DNA of 6,851 nt from JBOGEN01 sp050743265. Its GTDB lineage: Bacteria; Actinomycetota; Actinomycetes; JBOGEN01. The stretch spans positions 1 through 6,851 of the forward strand of contig JBOGEN010000093.1 of assembly GCA_050743265.1 (NCBI GenBank). The letters are read 5' to 3'. The position numbers and the translations under genes were made by a program. A model generated the notes under the pieces. It was not told where the DNA came from. It made no database searches and worked only from the letters and a program-made list of their open reading frames with translations. Shown here piece by piece: positions 1-5,515 of the stretch (positions are counted from its first letter, which is position 1; each line of letters begins with the position of its first letter).

Positions 1-2
1 GC

Positions 3-3000
3 CCCGACGCGGCAGCGCTCGACCTCACCGCGCCAGGCGCGCTGCGCCCGCTCGTCGCGGCCGCACTCGCGGTGGACCCGCCCCAGGGGGCGGGACGCCC
101 TGTCCTGGCCGTGACGGCCACGGCCCGTGAGTCCGAGGACCTCGTCGCCGCCCTGGCCACGCTGCTGCCTGACGTGCTCGCCGACGCGGTGGCGGAGTTC
201 CCCTCCTGGGAGACGTTGCCGCACGAGCGGCTCTCCCCGCGCTCGGACACGGTGGGCCGCCGCCTCGCCGTCCTGCGCCGCCTGGCCCACCCGAGCTCGG
301 AGGACCCTGCCGCCGGCCCGGTTCGGCTCGTCGTGGCCCCGGTCCGCAGCCTGCTCCAGCCGTTCGTCAAGGGGCTCGCCGACCTGGAGCCCGTACGCCT
401 GCGCCCCGGCGCAGATCTACCCCTCGAGGACGTCGTCGAGCGGCTCGCCGGTGCCGCGTACACCCGGACCGACCTCGTGGAGAAGCGCGGCGAGTTCGCA
501 GTACGCGGCGGGATCCTCGACGTGTTCCCGCCCACCGAGGAGCACCCGCTGCGGGTGGAGTTCTGGGGCGACACGATCGAGGAGGTGCGCTGGTTCAAGG
601 TCGCCGACCAGCGTTCCCTCGAGGTCGCGCCGGACGGCCTGTGGGCCCCGCCGTGCCGCGAGCTCCTGCTCACCGACGCCGTACGCCGGCGCGCCGCCGC
701 CCTGGTCGAGCAGCACCCCGGGATGGCGGACGTGCTGGGGCGGCTCGCCGAGGGCATCGCCGTCGAGGGCATGGAGTCCCTGGCGCCGGTGCTCACCGAC
801 GAGATGGAGCTCCTGCTCGACGTCATGCCGCCGGACACGCACGTCGTCGTGTGCGACCCCGAACGGGTGCGGACCCGGGCGCACGACCTGTTCGCCACGA
901 GCCAGGAGTTCCTCGAGGCGTCGTGGGCGGTGGCCGCGGGCGGGGGTGGCGCGCCGCTCGACCTGGGCGCCGCCGCGTACCGGTCGCTGGCCGACGTCCG
1001 GGCGTACGCCCTGGGCTCGGGCCTGCGCTGGTGGTCGGTGACGCCCTTCACCGGCGACGCCGAGGAGCCCGGCGCGCCGGACGAGCCGGGCGCGGTGCCG
1101 ACCCTGCGGGTGGACGCGCGGCCCGCCGAGGCGTACCGCGGGGCGACGGAGAAGGCGCTCGCGGACATCCGCGGGTGGCTGGAGGCGGGCAGCCGCGTGG
1201 TCCTCCTCACCGAGGGCCACGGGCCGGCCGAGCGCATGGTCGAGGTGCTCCGCGGCGAGGACATCGCGGCGCGGCTCGACCCGGACCTGCCCGAGCCGCC
1301 GGACACCGCCGTGGTGCACGTGTCGACCGGGGCCCTCGACCACGGCTTCGTCCTGCCGGGGCAGCAGCTCGTCGTCCTCACCGAGGCCGACCTCGTCGGG
1401 CAGCGCGCGTCGATGAAGGAGGCGCGGCGCCTCCCGTCACGCCGGCGCAACACCGTCGACCCGCTGCAGCTGATGGCCGGCGACTTCGTCGTGCACGAGC
1501 AGCACGGCGTCGGGCGGTACGTCGAGATGGTGCAGCGCACGGTCGTGGGTGCGACGCGCGAGTACCTCGTGCTGGAGTACGCGCCGTCCAAGCGGGGGCA
1601 GCCGGGTGACCGCCTGTACGTGCCGATGGACCAGCTCGACCAGGTCACCCGGTACGTCGGTGGCGAGTCGCCCAGCCTGCACCGCCTCGGTGGCTCGGAC
1701 TGGGCCAAGACCAAGGGACGCGCCCGCAAGGCCGTCCGCGAGATCGCCGCCGAGCTGATCCGGCTCTACTCGGCACGGGTGGCGAGCCCCGGGCACGCCT
1801 TCGGGCCGGACTCGCCCTGGCAGCGCGAGCTCGAGGACGCCTTCCCGTACGTGGAGACGCCGGACCAGCAGGCCGCCATCGACGAGGTCAAGGCGGACAT
1901 GGAGCAGTCCGTGCCGATGGACCGGCTGATCTGCGGTGACGTCGGCTACGGCAAGACCGAGATCGCCGTCCGTGCCGTGTTCAAGGCGGTGCAGGACGGC
2001 AAGCAGGTCTGCGTGCTCGTGCCCACGACGCTGCTGGTCGCGCAGCACTTCTCCACGTTCTCCGAGCGGTTCGCGAACTTCCCGGTCACGGTGCGCCCGC
2101 TCTCGCGCTTCCAGACCGACAAGGAGGCGCGCGACGTCCTCGAGGGGCTGCACAAGGGCAGCGTCGACGTCGTCATCGGGACGCACCGGCTGCTCAGCCC
2201 CGAGACCCAGTTCAAGGACCTGGGCCTCGTCATCGTGGACGAGGAGCAGCGGTTCGGCGTCGAGCACAAGGAGTTCCTCAAGCAGATGCGCACGGCGGTG
2301 GACGTGCTGGCGATGTCCGCCACGCCGATCCCGCGCACGCTGGAGATGGCCGTCACCGGCATCCGCGAGATGTCGACCATCGCGACCCCGCCGGAGGAGC
2401 GCCACCCCGTCCTCACCTTCGTCGGGGGGTACGACGAGAAGCAGATCGGCGCCGCGATACGCCGCGAGCTCATGCGCGACGGGCAGGTCTTCTTCGTGCA
2501 CAACCGTGTCGAGTCGATCAGCCGGGTCGCGTCCCACCTGCGGGAGCTCGTGCCCGAGGCGCGCATCGAGACCGCGCACGGCCAGATGGGGGAGCACCGC
2601 CTCGAGAAGGTGATGGTCGACTTCTGGGAGCGTGAGCACGACGTGCTCGTCTGCACGACCATCGTCGAGTCCGGGCTGGACGTGCCGAACGCGAACACGC
2701 TCATCGTCGACCGGGCCGACCGCATGGGTCTCTCCCAGCTCCACCAGATCCGCGGACGGGTGGGCCGTGGGCGCGAGCGGGCGTACGCGTACTTCCTCTA
2801 CCCGCCGGAGAAGCCGCTCACCGAGACCGCGCACGACAGGCTCGCCACGATCGCGCAGCACTCCGAGCTCGGCGCCGGCATGTACGTGGCGATGAAGGAC
2901 CTCGAGATCCGCGGCGCGGGCAACCTGCTCGGCGACGAGCAGTCCGGGCACATCGCCAACGTCGGCTTCGACCTCTACGTCCGGCTGGTCGGCGAGGCGG

Positions 3001-3512
3001 TCGAGGAGTTCAAGCGCGGCGGTGCCCCGCTGGAGGAGACCGAGGTCAAGGTCGAGCTGCCCGTCGACGCGCACATCCCGCAGCAGTACGTGGACGGGGA
3101 GAGGCTGCGGCTCGAGGCGTACAAGCGCATCGCCGCGGTCCACGACGACGGCGACGTGGCCGTGATCAGGGACGAGCTCACCGACAGGTACGGGGCCCCG
3201 CCGGAGCCCGTGGAGAACCTGCTCGAGGTGGCCCGGTTCCGCGCTCTGGCCCGGCGGGCGGGCCTCGGCGACGTGACCGTGCAGGGCAACCACGTACGCT
3301 TCGCACCGGTCGAGCTGCCCGAGTCGCGCCAGCTGCGCCTGCAGCGGCTCTACCCCCGGACGGTCGTGAAGCAGCAGGTGCGGAGCATCCTGGTACCGCG
3401 GCCGAAGGAGGCCCGCATCGGCGGGCAGCCGCTCCGGGGCATGGAGCTGCTGGCCTGGTGCCGGCAGGTGGTCGACTCGGTGCTCCTCGACGAGGCGGTG
3501 GCCGCACCGTGA
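3..3512 (+). CDS. mfd: Transcription-repair coupling factor Mfd (5'-truncated by window edge)
   Basis: Mfd is an ATP-dependent dsDNA translocase that pushes stalled RNA polymerase off damaged DNA and recruits UvrA for nucleotide excision repair. The frame is open from base 3 to the TGA at 3510-3512, giving 1169 visible residues. The first visible GTG (72) is not the start, because the 23 codons before it (ending LVAAALA) continue the typical N-terminal domain; perhaps 20-60 residues lie outside the window. Numbering from codon 72: the UvrB-like UvrA-binding region includes YTRTDLVEKRGEFAVRGG (about 130). The RNA polymerase-interacting domain starts at AGDFVVHEQHGVGRY (469). The helicase core has Walker A GDVGYGKT (622-629), DEEQ (723), SATPIPRT (749) and QIRGRVGRG (892). 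RGAGNLLGDEQSG (947) belongs to the RecG/Mfd translocation (TRG) region. The autoinhibitory C-terminal domain runs from about 991. All motifs look intact. The gene is followed by a 115-nt spacer and a lipoprotein gene, probably cotranscribed. Confidence 0.97.
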   Translation, partial: PDAAALDLTAPGALRPLVAAALAVDPPQGAGRPVLAVTATARESEDLVAALATLLPDVLADAVAEFPSWETLPHERLSPRSDTVGRRLAVLRRLAHPSSEDPAAGPVRLVVAPVRSLLQPFVKGLADLEPVRLRPGADLPLEDVVERLAGAAYTRTDLVEKRGEFAVRGGILDVFPPTEEHPLRVEFWGDTIEEVRWFKVADQRSLEVAPDGLWAPPCRELLLTDAVRRRAAALVEQHPGMADVLGRLAEGIAVEGMESLAPVLTDEMELLLDVMPPDTHVVVCDPERVRTRAHDLFATSQEFLEASWAVAAGGGGAPLDLGAAAYRSLADVRAYALGSGLRWWSVTPFTGDAEEPGAPDEPGAVPTLRVDARPAEAYRGATEKALADIRGWLEAGSRVVLLTEGHGPAERMVEVLRGEDIAARLDPDLPEPPDTAVVHVSTGALDHGFVLPGQQLVVLTEADLVGQRASMKEARRLPSRRRNTVDPLQLMAGDFVVHEQHGVGRYVEMVQRTVVGATREYLVLEYAPSKRGQPGDRLYVPMDQLDQVTRYVGGESPSLHRLGGSDWAKTKGRARKAVREIAAELIRLYSARVASPGHAFGPDSPWQRELEDAFPYVETPDQQAAIDEVKADMEQSVPMDRLICGDVGYGKTEIAVRAVFKAVQDGKQVCVLVPTTLLVAQHFSTFSERFANFPVTVRPLSRFQTDKEARDVLEGLHKGSVDVVIGTHRLLSPETQFKDLGLVIVDEEQRFGVEHKEFLKQMRTAVDVLAMSATPIPRTLEMAVTGIREMSTIATPPEERHPVLTFVGGYDEKQIGAAIRRELMRDGQVFFVHNRVESISRVASHLRELVPEARIETAHGQMGEHRLEKVMVDFWEREHDVLVCTTIVESGLDVPNANTLIVDRADRMGLSQLHQIRGRVGRGRERAYAYFLYPPEKPLTETAHDRLATIAQHSELGAGMYVAMKDLEIRGAGNLLGDEQSGHIANVGFDLYVRLVGEAVEEFKRGGAPLEETEVKVELPVDAHIPQQYVDGERLRLEAYKRIAAVHDDGDVAVIRDELTDRYGAPPEPVENLLEVARFRALARRAGLGDVTVQGNHVRFAPVELPESRQLRLQRLYPRTVVKQQVRSILVPRPKEARIGGQPLRGMELLAWCRQVVDSVLLDEAVAAP

Positions 3513-3559
3513 CCGCTCCAGCCTCGTGACCGCACCAGCACCGTGACCACCGCAGCACC
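3509..3559 (+). repeat. Three tandem copies of a degenerate 17-bp repeat at the mfd stop codon
   Basis: The copies are GTGACCGCTCCAGCCTC (3509-3525), GTGACCGCACCAGCACC (3526-3542) and GTGACCACCGCAGCACC (3543-3559). A diverged fourth begins GTGAAGCC at 3560. The first copy contains the mfd TGA. The 9-mer GCACCGTGA occurs at 3504-3512, 3538-3546 and 3555-3563. The last mfd codons, GTG GCC GCA CCG TGA, resemble a shortened unit, so the array may have grown by slippage from the mfd 3' end. That origin is inference. Confidence 0.75.
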
Positions 3560-3615
3560 GTGAAGCCGACAACCATGAGCCCGACGACACCGACCCCGAC
3601 CGCACTGGCACCCCT

Positions 3616-3622
3616 GGAAGGA
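3616..3622 (+). promoter_or_regulatory. Ribosome binding site of the lipoprotein gene
   Basis: GGAAGGA lies 5 nt before GTG 3628 and is the only good Shine-Dalgarno-like stretch in this spacer. It supports GTG 3628 as the start. It also lies inside the last codons of the 23-codon upstream ORF. Confidence 0.7.
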
Positions 3623-3627
3623 CGCTC

Positions 3628-4302
3628 GTGATCCGGACAGCCCCCCGCCTGCCCGTCCGCCTGCTGGCTGCCGGCCTCGCCCTCACCGCCGGTCTCGCCG
3701 TCACCGGGTGCGAGCCGGTGAAGGCCGGGTCGGCCGCCGTGGTCGGCGACGAGCGGATCACGACCAGCGACCTGCAGTCCACCGTGGCGGCGGTGACCGA
3801 AGCGCAGGAGGGCCGCGGCGGCAACGAGGGCACCCTGCAGCAGGGCGCCCTCACCCGGATGATCGTGGGCGTCATCGTGGACGAGGCGGTCGCCCGCAAC
3901 CACGTGCGGGTGACCCCCGGCGAGGTCGACGAAAGGCTGTCCCAGCTCACCCAGCAGGCGGGAGGTCGGGCCCAGCTCGAGTCGTCCCTCGTGGGCCAGG
4001 GCGTGGGCCCCCAGGAGCTCCCGGGGCTCGTCGAGCAGACCCTCGCGCTGGAGAAGCTCGGGACGCGGCTCGTCCCCGGTGCCGGGCCGCAGGCGCAGGC
4101 CGCGCAGCAGCAGGCCGTCGGCCGGACGCTCACCCGGCTCTCCCGCAACCTCGGGGTCACGGTGAACCCCCGCTACGGCCGGTGGGACGCCCGGCGGGCC
4201 CAGCTCGTACCGCAGGTGAACGACCTGTCCCGCCCGGCGAAGGGGTCCGGTGGGGCTACGCCGGGTGGCGGGGGCGTGCCGGCACCGCCGCCGGGTGGGT
4301 GA
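3628..4302 (+). CDS. SurA N-terminal-domain-like lipoprotein without a PPIase domain
   Basis: This 224-residue protein is predicted to be a secreted, lipid-anchored protein of the outer face of the cytoplasmic membrane. Residues 1-27 form a signal peptide: basic start, then a hydrophobic LLAAGLALTAGLAV core. They end in a lipobox VTGC with the acylated cysteine at position 28. After it, GSAAVVGDERITTSDLQ (34-50) and the helical stretch to about 150 resemble the chaperone-like N-domain of SurA/PrsA-type proteins (SurA_N family). No parvulin PPIase domain follows. Residues 206-224 are a Gly/Pro-rich, probably disordered tail. The start GTG 3628 has a good ribosome binding site and gives a complete signal peptide. 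A gene of this kind between mfd and mazG is, to my knowledge, a common actinobacterial arrangement. A role in folding or export of envelope proteins is inference; the client is unknown. The mazG ATG follows after 7 nt, so cotranscription is likely. Confidence 0.85.
   Translation: MIRTAPRLPVRLLAAGLALTAGLAVTGCEPVKAGSAAVVGDERITTSDLQSTVAAVTEAQEGRGGNEGTLQQGALTRMIVGVIVDEAVARNHVRVTPGEVDERLSQLTQQAGGRAQLESSLVGQGVGPQELPGLVEQTLALEKLGTRLVPGAGPQAQAAQQQAVGRTLTRLSRNLGVTVNPRYGRWDARRAQLVPQVNDLSRPAKGSGGATPGGGGVPAPPPGG
4242..4274 (+). other. Possible G-quadruplex motif before mazG
   Basis: Four G-runs (4242-4245, 4252-4255, 4263-4265 and 4270-4274) are separated by 6, 7 and 4 nt, which fits the G3+N1-7 pattern on the mRNA-sense strand. 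Two more GGG runs follow at 4293-4295 and 4297-4299. The stretch encodes the Gly-rich lipoprotein tail and ends 35 nt before the mazG ATG. In DNA this GC-rich such motifs can arise by chance. Confidence 0.3.
4298..4302 (+). promoter_or_regulatory. Shine-Dalgarno-like GGTGA for mazG, overlapping the lipoprotein stop codon
   Basis: GGTGA matches the 3' part of the extended anti-SD complement (GGAGGTGA) and ends 7 nt before ATG 4310. It includes the TGA of the upstream gene, so termination there and initiation of mazG compete for or share the same site. It favours ATG 4310 over in-frame GTG 4295 or GTG 4250. Confidence 0.5.
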
Positions 4303-4309
4303 GACCGGC

Positions 4310-5359
4310 ATGGGGGAGGCCCCCGAGGAACTGGGCCCGTCCGGCCGCCGGGGACGGCTGGTGCTGCTCGCGACGACGCACCGTGTCCCGGCCGGGGTGC
4401 TCACCTGGCCGGCCTGGCAGGTGCTCAGGTCCGGCCGGGTCCTCGCCGGGTCGGCGCAGCATGCGCTGGCGCCCCACCTCTCCGAGGCGGGCGTCGGGGT
4501 GGAGGCGGTCGGGGCAGAGGGTGCCGCCGCCCTCGCACGCCACCTGCTCGATGCTGCGACCGGGGCCGCGGACGACCGTCCCGTCGTCTGGCTCGGCGCC
4601 CCGGACGGTGACCCCGGGCTGGCGGAGCGTCTCGCGGTCGCCGTGGCGGACGACGCGGGCCTGGGCCGTGCCGTCCCCGAGGTCGAGGTGCTGCACGGGT
4701 CGTACGACCTGCCGGGTGCCCGGCTGCTCGACCTCGTCGCGGTGATGGACCGGCTCCGCTCGCCCGGCGGCTGTCCGTGGGACGCCCGCCAGACGCACGC
4801 GACGCTGCTGCGCTATCTGCTCGAGGAGACGTACGAGACGGTCGAGGCCGTCGAGACCGGGGACCGTGGCCACCTCAGGGAGGAGCTGGGCGACCTGCTG
4901 CTCCAGGTGATGTTCCACGCCCGGATCGCGGAGGAGCACCCCGAGGAGCCGTTCTCCGTGGACGAGGTCGCGGGCGACATCGTCGACAAGCTCGTCCGGC
5001 GCCACCCGCACGTCTTCGCCGGCGTCGAGGTCTCGGACGCGGACGAGGTGTCGGCCACCTGGGAGACCCTCAAGGCAGCCGAGAAGGGTCGTACGAGCGC
5101 CGTCGAGGGCGTCCCGATGGCGCAGCCGGCGCTGGCTCTGGCGGCGAAGCTGCTGTCCCGGGTCGAGGCCACGGGGTTGGACCTGCCCGTCGTTCAGCCT
5201 GGCCCGGACCTCTCCGAGCCCCCGGACGAGCAGGCGCTCGGCGACGTCCTGATGGCGCTGGTGGCGGGCTCGCGCCGGCGCGACCTCGACCCCGAGAGGG
5301 CCCTGCGGGAGGCGGCACGCCGGTACGCCGCGCGGGTCCGCGCGGCCGAGCAGAGCTGA
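4310..5359 (+). CDS. mazG: MazG family nucleoside triphosphate pyrophosphohydrolase
   Basis: MazG hydrolyses (d)NTPs to the monophosphate and PPi in the cytoplasm and is thought to clean non-canonical or oxidised nucleotides from the pool. The protein has 349 residues from ATG 4310. The MazG domain starts near 140, with GGCPWDARQTH around C155. It carries the Mg-binding EExxE motif E172-E173-xx-E176 and the second acidic helix EELGD (E191, E192, D195), then VRRHPHVF. The C-terminal part (AAKLLSRVEATGLDL, then LGDVLMALV near 312) resembles the second domain of E. coli MazG. It is shorter, however, and its EExxE helix is not visible, so probably only one active site remains. Residues 1-139 are an actinobacterial extension (RLVLLATTHRVPAGVLTWPAW at the front). 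It could be a relic of the tetrapyrrole-methylase-like domain found in YabN proteins, but this is inference. In-frame GTG 4295 and GTG 4250 are alternative, less likely starts. The gene sits 7 nt after the lipoprotein gene. Confidence 0.93.
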   Translation: MGEAPEELGPSGRRGRLVLLATTHRVPAGVLTWPAWQVLRSGRVLAGSAQHALAPHLSEAGVGVEAVGAEGAAALARHLLDAATGAADDRPVVWLGAPDGDPGLAERLAVAVADDAGLGRAVPEVEVLHGSYDLPGARLLDLVAVMDRLRSPGGCPWDARQTHATLLRYLLEETYETVEAVETGDRGHLREELGDLLLQVMFHARIAEEHPEEPFSVDEVAGDIVDKLVRRHPHVFAGVEVSDADEVSATWETLKAAEKGRTSAVEGVPMAQPALALAAKLLSRVEATGLDLPVVQPGPDLSEPPDEQALGDVLMALVAGSRRRDLDPERALREAARRYAARVRAAEQS

Positions 5360-5379
5360 TTCCCCACCTGCGGGGGACG

Positions 5380-5406
5380 GGGCCGGTGGCGAGGCCCGGC
5401 CGGCCC
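5380..5406 (+). terminator. Weak GC-rich hairpin after mazG (possible terminator without U-tract)
   Basis: GGGCCGG (5380-5386) can pair perfectly with CCGGCCC (5400-5406) across a 13-nt loop, 20 nt after the mazG stop. No T-run follows. Actinobacteria do use hairpins lacking U-tracts, but the surrounding sequence is so G/C-rich that chance pairing is easy. Confidence 0.2.
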
Positions 5407-5434
5407 ACGGCGGGGCCCGGCAGGCCCACGGCGG
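5393..5434 (+). repeat. Two tandem copies of a 21-bp repeat upstream of eno
   Basis: Copies at 5393-5413 and 5414-5434 both begin GGCCCGGC and end GGCCCACGGCGG. They differ only at unit position 9 (C in the first, A in the second). A possible eroded third copy starts with GGC at 5435. The array lies between the mazG stop and the candidate eno -10 element, about 30 bp upstream of the latter. The first copy contains the palindrome GGCCGGCC (5398-5405). Confidence 0.8.
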
Positions 5435-5463
5435 GGCACCTCGGCCCATCCCTTCGCCGTGGA

Positions 5464-5469
5464 TAGGCT
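5464..5469 (+). promoter_or_regulatory. Candidate -10 element of the eno promoter
   Basis: TAGGCT within GTGGATAGGCTG fits the actinobacterial TANNNT -10 pattern. By eye this is the only TAG trinucleotide on the + strand of the window, and it falls in non-coding DNA. No convincing TTGAC-like -35 is seen 16-18 nt upstream (5441-5446 is TCGGCC). A start near 5475-5477 would give a leader of about 40 nt carrying the eno ribosome binding site. Confidence 0.45.
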
Positions 5470-5502
5470 GCCCCCGCAACCGCCCCCCGCACCGCCCGTA
5501 CC

Positions 5503-5509
5503 GGAGGAG
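5503..5509 (+). promoter_or_regulatory. Ribosome binding site of eno
   Basis: GGAGGAG sits 6 nt before GTG 5516. This strong Shine-Dalgarno site decides the start against the in-frame GTG at 5459, which lies upstream and would add a Pro-rich 19-residue leader absent from enolases. Confidence 0.85.
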
Positions 5510-5515
5510 CCACCA

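Larger units (their letters stand above)
3509..3631 (+). other. Chain of GTGA-overlapping mini-ORFs between mfd and the lipoprotein gene
   Basis: From each GTG, reading reaches a TGA that overlaps the next GTG as GTGA. GTG 3509 encodes VTAPAS and stops at 3527-3529. GTG 3526 encodes VTAPAP and stops at 3544-3546. GTG 3543 encodes VTTAAP and stops at 3561-3563. GTG 3560 opens 23 codons (beginning VKPTTMSPTT, with an internal ATG at 3575) and stops at 3629-3631, which overlaps the lipoprotein GTG at 3628. The mfd stop itself overlaps GTG 3509. GTGA overlaps are a known geometry for termination-reinitiation coupling. The mini-ORFs lack obvious Shine-Dalgarno sites, so actual translation is unproven. 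They are recorded as a structural feature, not as genes. Confidence 0.4.

Noticed and set aside
72..74. GTG 72 as the mfd start
   Set aside because: The frame stays open to base 3, and the upstream codons encode typical Mfd N-terminal sequence (LDLTAPGALRPLVAAALA). The real start lies outside the window.
1437..4160. 907-codon open frame on the minus strand
   Set aside because: It lies antisense to mfd and the lipoprotein gene, has Arg/Val/Leu/His-rich composition and no recognisable motif. Such antisense frames are common in GC-rich genes because TA-containing stops are rare.
4250..4309. GTG 4250 or GTG 4295 as the mazG start
   Set aside because: Both would overlap the lipoprotein gene. The extra residues from 4250 (MGLRRVAGACRHRRRVGETG) look like a frame shadow of the Gly-rich tail. 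ATG 4310 has the better-placed SD-like site.
3178..4404. 408-codon minus-strand frame
   Set aside because: It covers parts of three + strand genes in antisense, is full of Arg/Pro/Gly, and has no domain.
5361..5377. TCCCC/GGGGA hairpin directly after the mazG stop as a terminator
   Set aside because: The stem is only 5 bp with a 7-nt loop and no T-run. In this composition it is not distinguishable from chance.
5459..5515. GTG 5459 as the eno start
   Set aside because: It overlaps the candidate -10 element, adds a Pro-rich leader not found in enolases, and lacks an SD. GTG 5516 has a strong one.
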